A DNA stretch of 31,137 nucleotides from JAVVEZ01 sp032250895 (GTDB lineage Bacteria; Pseudomonadota; Gammaproteobacteria; Pseudomonadales; Pseudohongiellaceae): the NCBI GenBank assembly GCA_032250895.1, contig JAVVEZ010000039.1, forward strand, positions 1-31,137, read 5' to 3'. Both the position numbers and the translations under genes were made by a program. Below are positions 1-7,921 of the stretch, piece after piece (the stretch's first letter is position 1; each line of letters opens with the position of its first letter). Below the pieces are notes generated by a model. That model was not told the DNA's origin and ran no database searches. It was given only the letters and a program-made list of their open reading frames with translations.

Positions 1-6
1 CTGCCC

Positions 7-1437
7 ATGTCACGTCTGATCAAGTCCTTGTTGGCTGTCCCCGCCAAACCCGCCGCACTGAAAGCCGTCCATCAACCCTTCGATGGCAAGCTGCTGGCCG
101 AGATTGAAAGCACCGGCAGCGATGGCGTCGAGCAGGCCCTGGCAACGGCCTATGGCCTGTTTCGTGATCGCCGTGCGTGGCTGCCACTGCATCAGCGCAT
201 CAGCATTCTGGAAAAGACGGCAAGTCTGATGAATGCGCAGGCGGAAAGCCTTGCAATGAGTGCCGCACAGGAAGGCGGCAAGCCGCTGGCGGACTCCAGG
301 GTCGAAGTGACCCGGGCCATCGACAGTATTCGCCTGTGTGTGGAATGTCTGCGTGCAGACAACAGCGCTGCCGTCCCGATGAATATCAATGCTGCCTCTG
401 CCGACCGGCAGAGCTTCACATTGACCGAACCTATCGGTGTGGTCGTGGCCGTCAGCGCCTTCAATCATCCGCTGAATCTGATTGCCCACCAGGTCGGACC
501 CGCCGTTGCGGCGGGCTGCCCGGTCATCGTCAAACCCTCGGAAGCAACTCCCCTGTCCTGTTTCCGCTTTGTCGAAATTCTGCGCGAGGCCGGCTTGCCG
601 GCACCGTGGTGCCAGGCCCTGGTAACCAGCGATCGCGAGGTCTCCACCCGCCTGGTCACTGACGCCAGGGTGGGCTTTTTCAGTTTTATCGGCAGCGCCA
701 AGGTCGGCTGGATGCTGCGCTCACAACTGGCGCCCGGCGTTCGTTGCGCGCTCGAACACGGTGGCGCGGCGCCCGCAATCGTCGCGGCAGATGCCGATCT
801 CGACAGCGCCATCCCCAGCTTGCTCAAAGGAGCCTTCTACCATGCCGGCCAGGTTTGCGTCTCCGTGCAGCGCATCTTCGTGCATCACAGCATTGCCCGG
901 CAACTGGCAGAGCGCCTGGCTGAAGGCGCACAAGCCCTGAAGACCGGAGACCCCACGCTGGAAGAAACCGATGTCGGCCCCCTGATCCGTCCCGCCGAAG
1001 TGGAACGGGTCGCGTCCTGGGTCAGTGCCGCCATCGCAGAAGGCGCGGAACTGCTCAGTGGCGGACAGGCGCTTTCGGAGCGCCTCTATGCCCCGACCGT
1101 GCTCTATGAGCCGGCGGCTGACAGCAAAGTCAGCACTGAGGAAATCTTCGGTCCCGTGGTCTGTCTCTATCCTTACGAGCATATCGATGATGCGATTGCC
1201 CGCGCCAATGCCCTGCCCTGGGCTTTTCAGGCCGCCGTCTTCACCCGGGACCTGCAGACAGCGCTGCACGCCAGCAAACAGCTGGACGCCTCGGCGGTGA
1301 TGATCAATGACCACACGGCCTTCCGGGTAGACTGGATGCCCTTCGCCGGTCTGCGCCAGTCCGGCCTCGGTACCGGCGGCATTCCCTACACCCTGCACGA
1401 TATGCAGGTTCGCAAGCTGGTGGTCATGCCCTTGTGA
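7..1437 (+). CDS. Aldehyde dehydrogenase (NAD(P)+-dependent, ALDH superfamily)
   Basis: This 476-residue protein has the full ALDH fold. The general-base Glu lies in LEHGG (E250) and the catalytic Cys in GQVCVSVQRI (C284). Their 34-residue spacing matches the canonical E268/C302 pair. The cofactor-binding part carries VVAVSAFNHPLN and VIVKPSEATPLS, and EEIFGPVV lies near the C-terminus. Enzymes of this family oxidise aldehydes to acids in the cytoplasm. The substrate cannot be read from the sequence. The next genes, a CoA-transferase and a thiolase, suggest it feeds an acid into a CoA-dependent breakdown route. The ATG is only 6 bases from the window edge, so neither the ribosome binding site nor a longer N-terminus can be ruled in or out. 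The length is normal for the family. Confidence 0.93.
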   Translation: MSRLIKSLLAVPAKPAALKAVHQPFDGKLLAEIESTGSDGVEQALATAYGLFRDRRAWLPLHQRISILEKTASLMNAQAESLAMSAAQEGGKPLADSRVEVTRAIDSIRLCVECLRADNSAAVPMNINAASADRQSFTLTEPIGVVVAVSAFNHPLNLIAHQVGPAVAAGCPVIVKPSEATPLSCFRFVEILREAGLPAPWCQALVTSDREVSTRLVTDARVGFFSFIGSAKVGWMLRSQLAPGVRCALEHGGAAPAIVAADADLDSAIPSLLKGAFYHAGQVCVSVQRIFVHHSIARQLAERLAEGAQALKTGDPTLEETDVGPLIRPAEVERVASWVSAAIAEGAELLSGGQALSERLYAPTVLYEPAADSKVSTEEIFGPVVCLYPYEHIDDAIARANALPWAFQAAVFTRDLQTALHASKQLDASAVMINDHTAFRVDWMPFAGLRQSGLGTGGIPYTLHDMQVRKLVVMPL

Positions 1438-1469
1438 ACGCATTTCTGTTTTGATTCCGGACCCTCTTG

Positions 1470-2819
1470 ATGAAACAAGTCCCCCAGCTTTCTCCCGCCG
1501 CCGCCGCCGCTCTGGTGAAGACAGGCGACACCCTGATCGTGGGTGGCTTCGGCATGACCGGAAATCCCGTGCATCTGCTGCATGCCCTGGCAGAAACCCC
1601 GGTAAAGGATCTGACCTATATTGGCAACAATGTCGGTGAGCCCGGACTCGGTGGTGGTCGCCTGCTGCGCAACGGCCAGATCAAGAAAGCCATTGGTTCT
1701 TTCTTTACCAGCAATCCGGAGGCCGTCGCCGCCGCACAGGCCGGCGCCATCGAGTTTGAACTCCTGCCCCAGGGCACACTGGGTGAAGCCATCCGCGCCG
1801 CCGGTGCCGGTCTGGGAGGGTTTTTTACGCCAACATCGGCGGGAACCCCATTGGCGCAGATGCGCGAAACCCGGGTCATCGATGGCACAGAGATGGTCTT
1901 TATCGAGCCCCTGCATGGCGATGTCTCCCTGATCCGGGCCTGGCGCGCCGATACCGCCGGCAATCTGCAATACCGGATGACGGAAAGCAATTTCAATCCG
2001 GCCGCCGCAACGGCCTCGAAGCTGGTGATCGCCGAAGTCGAAGAAATTGTCGGCTTGGGTGAACTTGATCCCAACACCATTCATACGCCGGGCTGCTTCG
2101 TCGATTATCTGGTTCAGGCCAGGGTGACCCTGGCCGACCTGGGTTCCTCGGCATCCGTGTCAGTCAGCGCCAAGAAAGCCGATGCCAGTCGCCTGGCAAT
2201 GGCGCAGGCCGTCTTGAAGGAGTTGAAAGCCGGGGACGTCGTCAACCTCGGTGTCGGCATCCCCACCCTGGTCGCCGATTTGATCAAGCCCGGTGGCAAC
2301 ATCACCATGCACACCGAAAATGGCATGCTGGGAGTGGGTCCGGAACCGGAAAGCGGCGGCGCGCTGGATTACCCGGTGAATGCCGGCAAGGTCCCGGTCA
2401 CCGCGCTGCCCGGTGCCAGCTACTTTGACACCCCGATGTCTTTCGGCATGATCCGTGGTGGCCATGTCAATGTCGCGGTCATGGGCGGCCTGGAAGTGGA
2501 TGAGCAGGCCAATCTTGCCAACTGGTCGGTGCCCGGCAAGCCCTTGCTGGGTGTGGGTGGCGCCATGGATCTGGCCTGCGGCGCAGAACGTTTGATCGTC
2601 ACCATGATCCACTGCGACAGCAAGGGCGCGTCCAAGGTGAAAAAACGCTGCACGCTGCCACTTACCGCAAAAGGCGTGGTCGATGTCCTGATCACCGAGC
2701 GCGCCGTCTTTCATTTCACCGCCGCCGGCATGGTGCTGACCCATGTTTTTGCCGGCTATACTGCGGAGGACATTGCGCAATGTACGGAAGCCTCTTACAC
2801 GGTAGCCCTCCAACAATAA
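1470..2819 (+). CDS. Single-chain 3-oxoacid CoA-transferase (fused A and B subunits, SCOT family)
   Basis: The protein is 449 residues. It starts with a subunit-A domain (GGFGMTGNP near the N-terminus, then YIGNNVGEPGLGGG) and continues, after a linker at about residues 230-240, into a subunit-B domain (VNLGVGIPTLVADLI, then TENGMLGVGP). The catalytic Glu that forms the enzyme-CoA thioester is in TENG, about residue 283. Family-I CoA-transferases move CoA from succinyl-CoA to 3-oxoacids such as acetoacetate or 3-oxoadipate. Many bacteria encode A and B separately (PcaI/PcaJ, ScoA/ScoB), so the fusion is notable. The ATG at 1470 is preferred over a TTG directly before it, although no strong ribosome binding site is visible. 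With the thiolase 16 bases downstream it forms an activate-then-cleave pair, most simply for 3-oxoadipate or a similar oxoacid. Confidence 0.92.
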   Translation: MKQVPQLSPAAAAALVKTGDTLIVGGFGMTGNPVHLLHALAETPVKDLTYIGNNVGEPGLGGGRLLRNGQIKKAIGSFFTSNPEAVAAAQAGAIEFELLPQGTLGEAIRAAGAGLGGFFTPTSAGTPLAQMRETRVIDGTEMVFIEPLHGDVSLIRAWRADTAGNLQYRMTESNFNPAAATASKLVIAEVEEIVGLGELDPNTIHTPGCFVDYLVQARVTLADLGSSASVSVSAKKADASRLAMAQAVLKELKAGDVVNLGVGIPTLVADLIKPGGNITMHTENGMLGVGPEPESGGALDYPVNAGKVPVTALPGASYFDTPMSFGMIRGGHVNVAVMGGLEVDEQANLANWSVPGKPLLGVGGAMDLACGAERLIVTMIHCDSKGASKVKKRCTLPLTAKGVVDVLITERAVFHFTAAGMVLTHVFAGYTAEDIAQCTEASYTVALQQ

Positions 2820-2835
2820 ACCGAAAGGACTTGTC

Positions 2836-4044
2836 ATGAACGATGTCTTCATTTGCGACTTTGTTCGCACTCCCTTTGGCCGTTATGGCGGAGCGCTGGC
2901 CTCGATACGAACCGATGATCTGGGCGCACTGCCGATCCAGGCCCTGCTCGCCCGCCATCCGACGCTGGATTGGGACATGCTGGATGAAGTGATTTATGGT
3001 TGTGCCAATCAGGCCGGTGAAGACAATCGCAATGTCGCACGCATGGCTTCCCTGCTCGCCGGTCTGCCGGAGACGATCCCCGCGCTGACCATCAACCGCT
3101 TGTGCGGTTCCGGCATGGATGCGCTGATTCAGGCCAGCAGAAACATCAAGGCCGGCGAAGCGGATTTGATCATTGCCGGCGGTGTCGAAAGCATGTCACG
3201 GGCACCCCTGGTCATGCCCAAGGCAGAAGCTGCCTTCAGCCGCGACACCCGGATTTATGACACGACGCTGGGCTGGCGTTTTGTGAATCCTCTGATGCAG
3301 AAACTGTACGGCACCGACTCCATGGCGGAAACCGCAGAAAATGTTGCGACCCAATTCAATATATCCCGTGCCGACCAGGACCACTTTGCCCTGCGCTCCC
3401 AGCAGCGCGCCGGACTGGCCATCGCCAATGGCAGGCTGGCCCGGGAAATCATTCCCGTTCCTGTCAAACGGGGCAAGGCCGCAGACTTGCTCATCACACA
3501 GGATGAGCATCCAAGGCCCTCGACCAGCTATGAAGGCCTGGCACAGTTGAAGGCCCTGTTCCGGGACCCGGGTTGTATAACGGCAGGCAATGCCTCCGGG
3601 CTCAATGATGGTGCGGCAGCGCTGCTGGTGGCGTCCGCCGCCGCCGTGCATAAATTCGGACTCCAGCCCATCGTTCGTGTGCTGGGCGGTTGCAGTGTGG
3701 GGCTGGCCCCCAGAATCATGGGCTATGGCCCGGCGCTGGCCACTCGAAAACTCTGTACCCGGCTGGGTTTGACGCCCACCGACTTTGATCTGTTTGAATT
3801 CAATGAAGCCTTTGCGGCGCAGGTTCTGGCCTGTAGCCGTGCGCTGGGACTGCCCGATGATGCCGACTACCTCAATCCCAACGGCGGCGCCATCGCCTTG
3901 GGTCACCCTCTGGGAGCTTCCGGGGTTCGCATCAGCGGATCACTGGCCTTGCAGTTGCGACAGTCAGGCCTGCACAGAGGCCTCGCATCCATGTGTGTCG
4001 GTGTTGGCCAGGGTGTTGCGGTCGGTCTGGAGCTGGTACAGTAA
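2836..4044 (+). CDS. pcaF: 3-oxoadipyl-CoA/acetyl-CoA acyltransferase (PcaF-like thiolase)
   Basis: This is a 402-residue thiolase with a complete active site: acyl-carrying C90 in NRLCGSGMDA, H357 in GGAIALGHPLGASG and C387 in MCVGVGQG. The stretch GCANQAGEDNRNVARM is typical of the PcaF/PaaJ branch, which cleaves 3-oxoadipyl-CoA to succinyl-CoA and acetyl-CoA. A ribosome binding site (AAAGGA, 2824-2829) precedes the ATG. It follows the CoA-transferase closely, as expected if the transferase makes its substrate. A broader 3-ketoacyl-CoA thiolase role cannot be excluded, since no ring-cleavage gene lies in the window. Confidence 0.9.
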   Translation: MNDVFICDFVRTPFGRYGGALASIRTDDLGALPIQALLARHPTLDWDMLDEVIYGCANQAGEDNRNVARMASLLAGLPETIPALTINRLCGSGMDALIQASRNIKAGEADLIIAGGVESMSRAPLVMPKAEAAFSRDTRIYDTTLGWRFVNPLMQKLYGTDSMAETAENVATQFNISRADQDHFALRSQQRAGLAIANGRLAREIIPVPVKRGKAADLLITQDEHPRPSTSYEGLAQLKALFRDPGCITAGNASGLNDGAAALLVASAAAVHKFGLQPIVRVLGGCSVGLAPRIMGYGPALATRKLCTRLGLTPTDFDLFEFNEAFAAQVLACSRALGLPDDADYLNPNGGAIALGHPLGASGVRISGSLALQLRQSGLHRGLASMCVGVGQGVAVGLELVQ

Positions 4045-4073
4045 GGCAGCGAGCCGGACCCGCACCTGCAGGT

Positions 4074-4094
4074 CTTGCGCTTGCTAGGCGCAAG
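4074..4094 (+). other. Perfect 7-bp stem-loop between thiolase and ribA genes
   Basis: The arms CTTGCGC (4074-4080) and GCGCAAG (4088-4094) pair perfectly around a 7-base loop. No T-run follows, so an intrinsic terminator is not supported. It lies about 30 bases after the thiolase stop and 70 bases before the GTP cyclohydrolase II start. It does not resemble the FMN riboswitch that often precedes riboflavin genes. Confidence 0.4.
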
Positions 4095-4164
4095 CCTCAA
4101 CTTTCCTGGTTCATTTCAGGTTCCACCTTGCCTAATACAGCCCCGGGTCGTAAAATCGTCTGCC

Positions 4165-4821
4165 ATGTCAAAGCCCTCCGTTACTCGCATCACCTGTGCC
4201 CGTATTCCTACTGAATATGGTAATTTCCATTTGTGTTATTACACCAACACCCGGGATAAAAAAGAGCATCTGGCTTTTTATATGGGCGATGTCAACGGCG
4301 CCAGCAATGTGCTGGTGCGGGTGCATTCGGAGTGCTTTACCGGCGATGTGCTGGGTTCCATGCGCTGCGACTGCGGCGAACAGCTCAATCGCTCCCTGCA
4401 GTTGATAGCCAGTGAGGGGGCCGGCGTGGTGGTCTATCTGCGCCAGGAAGGCCGGGGCATTGGCCTGCTGCAGAAGCTGCGCGCCTACAACCTGCAGGAC
4501 CAGGGTCACGACACCGTGGACGCCAATCTGCTGCTCGGTCATGAGGCGGATGAACGGGACTATTCCCTGGCAGCCCGCATTCTGGAAGACCTGGGCGTCC
4601 GATCGGCGCGGGTCATGACCAACAATCCCGGCAAAATCAGCGCGCTGGAGACCGAAGGCATCACGGTCAGTGCGCGTGTACCCCTGGAAGGCGCGGTAAC
4701 ACCTGAAAATGAACGCTACCTGCATACCAAGGCCCAGCGCATGGACCATTTGTTGCAATTCAAGCCATTTCCTTCCGCAATAAATGGTAATAAGCCACAT
4801 GACCCTCAACCAGCAGATTGA
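4165..4821 (+). CDS. ribA: GTP cyclohydrolase II (stand-alone RibA type)
   Basis: The enzyme opens GTP to 2,5-diamino-6-ribosylamino-4(3H)-pyrimidinone 5'-phosphate, formate and pyrophosphate, the first step of riboflavin-type pathways. The Zn-binding cysteines are all present (C57, C68, C70 in CFTGDVLGSMRCDCGEQL). So are the catalytic loop YLRQEGRGIGL and the TNNPGK motif. There is no fused RibB domain. The start at 4165 gives a 218-residue protein of normal length. An in-frame ATG 90 bases upstream would add a non-conserved tail. No clear Shine-Dalgarno precedes either start. Its 3' end overlaps the following RibD-like gene. The odd neighbours (MDR, PTPS homologue) suggest a pathway-specific copy rather than, or as well as, the housekeeping riboflavin enzyme. 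That is inference. Confidence 0.92.
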   Translation: MSKPSVTRITCARIPTEYGNFHLCYYTNTRDKKEHLAFYMGDVNGASNVLVRVHSECFTGDVLGSMRCDCGEQLNRSLQLIASEGAGVVVYLRQEGRGIGLLQKLRAYNLQDQGHDTVDANLLLGHEADERDYSLAARILEDLGVRSARVMTNNPGKISALETEGITVSARVPLEGAVTPENERYLHTKAQRMDHLLQFKPFPSAINGNKPHDPQPAD

Positions 4822-5527
4822 CAGCTGGCTGAGCGCTCACAAGAGCACCCATCAACGTTCTCTCACCTCGGTCCGGCGACCCTTCATAACCCTGTGCTAC
4901 GCCCAAAGCTGGGATGGCAGTATCACCACCCGCTCGGATGCAGCCCTGTCTCTGAGCGGTGAGGAAGCGACACAACTGACCCATCAGCTGCGCAGTCTGC
5001 ATGACGGCATTCTGGTGGGCATCGGTACCGTCCTGACCGACGATCCGCAACTGACCGTGCGGCAGTGGCCCGGGCCCAATCCCCAACCCATCGTGCTGGA
5101 CAGTCACCTGCGCATGCCACTCACGGCGCGTCTGTGCCGGCACAGCGACAAACGCTGCTGGATTCTGACCAGCCTCAGGGATGACAACAAATTTGGCAAA
5201 CAAGCCGACATCATCACGCTGGACGGCGACGCCGAGGGCCGGGTCAAGCTGCAGGATGCACTGACTCTGCTGTGGGAAAAGGGCATACGAATGTTGATGG
5301 TTGAAGGCGGTGGCAACGTGATTACCGCTTTTTTGAAAGCCTGCCTGGCCGATGCCCTGGTGCTGACCGTCGCGCCGACCCTGATCGGGGGCTACAAGGC
5401 CGTCGGTGATCTGGGCATCACCCACAAAAACCAGTTGCCCCGGATTCAACCCCTGCATTCGGAACGGCTCGGCAATGACCTGATCATCTGGGGAGACCTG
5501 CAATACCAGGAGCAGCGTGAGCCATGA
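4784..5527 (+). CDS. RibD C-terminal-domain (pyrimidine reductase) family protein
   Basis: The 247 residues match the reductase half of RibD: FITLCYAQSWDGSIT near residue 34, VGIGTVLTDDPQLTVR in the middle, then MLMVEGGGNVITAFL and VAPTLIGG. The zinc deaminase domain of bifunctional RibD is absent. Stand-alone reductases of this fold (yeast Rib7, archaeal ArfC) reduce the ribosyl side chain of the GTP cyclohydrolase II product to ribityl before deamination. This makes the preceding ribA gene a natural partner. Start choice is uncertain: ATGs at 4784 and 4799 both lie inside the end of ribA and neither has a good ribosome binding site. The stop overlaps the next gene's start in an ATGA, implying coupled translation. 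Confidence 0.85.
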   Translation: MVISHMTLNQQIDSWLSAHKSTHQRSLTSVRRPFITLCYAQSWDGSITTRSDAALSLSGEEATQLTHQLRSLHDGILVGIGTVLTDDPQLTVRQWPGPNPQPIVLDSHLRMPLTARLCRHSDKRCWILTSLRDDNKFGKQADIITLDGDAEGRVKLQDALTLLWEKGIRMLMVEGGGNVITAFLKACLADALVLTVAPTLIGGYKAVGDLGITHKNQLPRIQPLHSERLGNDLIIWGDLQYQEQREP

Positions 5528-6537
5528 AAGCCCGCCAACTCTGGTTTACCAAGGCCCATCAGGTGGAAATCCGCGAACAGGCACTGCCTGCGCCGACACC
5601 TTCCCAGATACGGGTGAAAAGCACCTGTTCCGCCATCAGTGCCGGGACTGAAATGCTGGTCTATCGCGGGCAGATACCCGAGGGCATGGCGCTGGATGCC
5701 ACACTTGCGTCGCTGCAACAGCACAGCACCTACCCGCTGCAATACGGCTATGCCTGCGTCGGCGAGGTCGATCAGGTCGGCGCCGGACTCGACGCCCAGT
5801 GGCTGGGAAAACGGGTCTTCGCCTTTCAACCTCATGCCTCTCACTTCATCACTACCCCGGAACAACTGCTGGTACTGCCGGATGACATCACGGCTGAGGC
5901 GGCCGTCTTTCTGGCCAACATGGAAACTGCCGTGAATCTGGTTCTCGATGGCAGCCCGGCCCTGGGCGAACGGGTGGTCGTGCTGGGCCAGGGCATCGTG
6001 GGCCTGTTGTTGTCCAGCCTGCTGGCGCAGTTTCCCCTGAGCCAGCTGCATGCGCTGGATGGCATCGCCGGGCGTCGTGAGCAGGCACTGTCCCTGGGTG
6101 TCAAAGGGGTTCATGACCCGGGTTCCGACGCGCAGCTTGCCTTGCTGGAAAAGGACCTGTTGAACGGTGCCGACCTGGTCTACGAGCTCAGTGGGGTTCC
6201 GCAAGCCCTGAATCTGGCCATCCGCCTGTGTGGTTTTTCCAGCCGCGTCGTCATCGGCAGCTGGTATGGCAGCAAAACAGCCAGCATTGAACTCGGTGGC
6301 AACGCCCATCGCAACCGGATCCATCTGATCAGCAGCCAGGTCAGCTCCATCGCACCCGAATTGAGCGGACGCTGGGATAAATCCCGCCGCTTTCAGCTTG
6401 CCTGGGATATGATTCGCCAGGTGCAGCCGCAAAGCCTGATCACTCACCGCCAAACCCTCGAGCAGGCCGACAGTATCTATGCGCTCTTGCATCAGACGCC
6501 TGACGCTGTCTTGCAGGCCGTTTTTATTTATGAATAA
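5524..6537 (+). CDS. MDR-superfamily oxidoreductase, BchC-like zinc-type alcohol dehydrogenase homologue
   Basis: This 337-residue medium-chain dehydrogenase/reductase has an N-terminal catalytic domain with ISAGTEMLVYRGQIP, followed by a Rossmann domain with VVVLGQGIVGLL. The GTE.LVY.G.IP pattern recalls the BchC-like branch. The GHE zinc-ligand motif of classical alcohol dehydrogenases is missing, and YGYACVGEV occupies the corresponding region, so zinc-dependent catalysis is doubtful. It starts in an ATGA overlap with the RibD-like gene and is followed 14 bases later by the PTPS homologue. It probably reduces or oxidises a side-chain carbonyl or alcohol on the product of its neighbours. 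That role is inference; the substrate is unknown. Confidence 0.85.
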   Translation: MKARQLWFTKAHQVEIREQALPAPTPSQIRVKSTCSAISAGTEMLVYRGQIPEGMALDATLASLQQHSTYPLQYGYACVGEVDQVGAGLDAQWLGKRVFAFQPHASHFITTPEQLLVLPDDITAEAAVFLANMETAVNLVLDGSPALGERVVVLGQGIVGLLLSSLLAQFPLSQLHALDGIAGRREQALSLGVKGVHDPGSDAQLALLEKDLLNGADLVYELSGVPQALNLAIRLCGFSSRVVIGSWYGSKTASIELGGNAHRNRIHLISSQVSSIAPELSGRWDKSRRFQLAWDMIRQVQPQSLITHRQTLEQADSIYALLHQTPDAVLQAVFIYE

Positions 6538-6551
6538 GCAGGAATCCAAAC

Positions 6552-6929
6552 ATGTATACCGTAGCCGTAAGCCGTGATTTCATCGCCCGCCATTATCTGA
6601 TCGGAGGCGACTGGGGCCGGGAAAATCAGCCCCATGCCCACCACTATGTGGTGCAGGTGAGAATCGAGGGTGAACAACTGGACGTCCATGGCTACCTGGT
6701 GGATATCGTCGCCATCGAATCCGCCCTGGACGCCATCGTGGCCGAGTTCGGCGACAGCATGCTCAATGACAAGGCTGAATTCACTGGGCTCAATCCCAGC
6801 ATCGAGCATTTCAGCCGCATCATTTGCGAGAAACTGCTGGCCGGCATCAAGCCCCCCGGCAGTGGTTCTCTGAGCGTCAAGCTGTGGGAAAACGACAGCT
6901 GCTGGGCCGCCTTTCGCCAGAATTTTTAA
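6552..6929 (+). CDS. 6-pyruvoyl-tetrahydropterin synthase/QueD-family protein with Cys-to-Glu active site (PTPS-III-like)
   Basis: This is a 125-residue T-fold protein. The zinc ligands are present: H14 in the DFIARH segment, and H28 and H30 in HAH. GYLVDI matches the usual G.VVDF, NPSIEHFSRII matches the NPTxE helix, and the late Glu in LWENDS is kept. The residue four before the first His of HxH, the catalytic Cys of QueD and PTPS, is Glu here (E24). That swap is the published hallmark of PTPS-III enzymes, which release 6-hydroxymethyl-dihydropterin from dihydroneopterin triphosphate and can replace FolB. Whether this protein does so is inferred. It ends the cluster; its TAA overlaps the stop of the opposing gene. 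Confidence 0.87.
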   Translation: MYTVAVSRDFIARHYLIGGDWGRENQPHAHHYVVQVRIEGEQLDVHGYLVDIVAIESALDAIVAEFGDSMLNDKAEFTGLNPSIEHFSRIICEKLLAGIKPPGSGSLSVKLWENDSCWAAFRQNF

Positions 6930-7921
6930 GAAAGCCCTGAAGTGCGAATACTCAGGGTGCGCAGACACAACAGTCCTGCCCCCAGCAGCACCGCGTCACG
7001 CAAACGCATCAGTGCCAGCACACCGACGGCAGCTGCCAGGGGCAGGCCCAGGCTTTGAAAGGCCCAGAACAGCGCTGCTTCCAGGGTACCGATGGCGCCG
7101 GGCAGTGGCAGCAGAAACGCCAGACGCATGGCGACCAGGATCAGCACGAAGGCAGAAAAATCGAGCGCCAGATCAAAGAAACCCAACAACAGCCACAATT
7201 CTCCGGCCAATGTGACCCACGCCGCTACAGACCACAACAGAGCCATTCCCAAAGCGGGCCTGTGCACCCTGGCCACCTGTCTCAAATCACTGCCGAGCGC
7301 CTGCCAATGGGTATCCACCTGTGATAAGCGGGGATGGTGCTGCCAATGCCGCGCCAAAGCTTGCAACCAACGACTCAGCCGTGCCGGTTGCCGCACCATG
7401 ATCCAGCCCAGCGCGGAAAGCGTCAGCAACAGCAGGATCAGGATCGCAATGATGTGCTGCCCATTCGAGAATTCAAGCACGGGTGCAGACAGCAGCACCA
7501 GGACTCCCAGCAAGAGCACAGCCAGGTTGATCCAGAGTTCATAGAAACGGTCCAGCCCCACCGCCAGCAAGGCCGTATGCAATGACACCTGACAATGCCG
7601 CCACAGCCAGAAAATCTGTAGTGGTTCACCACCGAACTGTGGTCCTGGCGTCAGAAAACTCACCGTCTGTCCAGCCTGCCGGATCATCAACAATTGTGCA
7701 AAACCGACATGCAGACCCAGCATCCGGATCAGTATCCGCCAGCGCTGGGTAAACATGACAATGATCAGCAGATTGAGGCCGCTCCAGGCCAACCACTGCC
7801 ACCAGGAAAGCATGCTGATGTTCTGGGCAATCGCCGCCAGCGGCAGGCGACTGACGATCCAGCCGGCCAGCACCAGGGCCAGCAGCCACAGTAAAACAGC
7901 GATCATGCTAGCGCGCGACAT
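6926..7921 (-). CDS. Flippase-like/lysylphosphatidylglycerol-synthase transmembrane family protein (UPF0104/AglD2-like)
   Basis: The 331 residues are strongly hydrophobic with about eight membrane segments. The core segments FTQRWRILIRMLG, SFLTPGPQFGGEPLQIFWL, GLDRFYELW and LLPLPGAIGTLEAALF match the UPF0104 flippase-like family. Members are integral inner-membrane proteins; some are the transmembrane half of MprF and others sit in lipid or glycan clusters. There is no soluble aminoacyl-transferase domain. Its ATG shares one base with the stop of the preceding CDP-alcohol phosphotransferase (TGATG), so the two are coupled. It is convergent with the PTPS homologue, and the two stop codons overlap. 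A role in moving or presenting a lipid product is a guess from family and context. Confidence 0.85.
   Translation of the reverse strand: MSRASMIAVLLWLLALVLAGWIVSRLPLAAIAQNISMLSWWQWLAWSGLNLLIIVMFTQRWRILIRMLGLHVGFAQLLMIRQAGQTVSFLTPGPQFGGEPLQIFWLWRHCQVSLHTALLAVGLDRFYELWINLAVLLLGVLVLLSAPVLEFSNGQHIIAILILLLLTLSALGWIMVRQPARLSRWLQALARHWQHHPRLSQVDTHWQALGSDLRQVARVHRPALGMALLWSVAAWVTLAGELWLLLGFFDLALDFSAFVLILVAMRLAFLLPLPGAIGTLEAALFWAFQSLGLPLAAAVGVLALMRLRDAVLLGAGLLCLRTLSIRTSGLS

Noticed and set aside
4045..4164. FMN riboswitch before ribA
   Set aside because: The conserved opening and helices of the RFN element are not present; only a simple 7-bp hairpin is seen.
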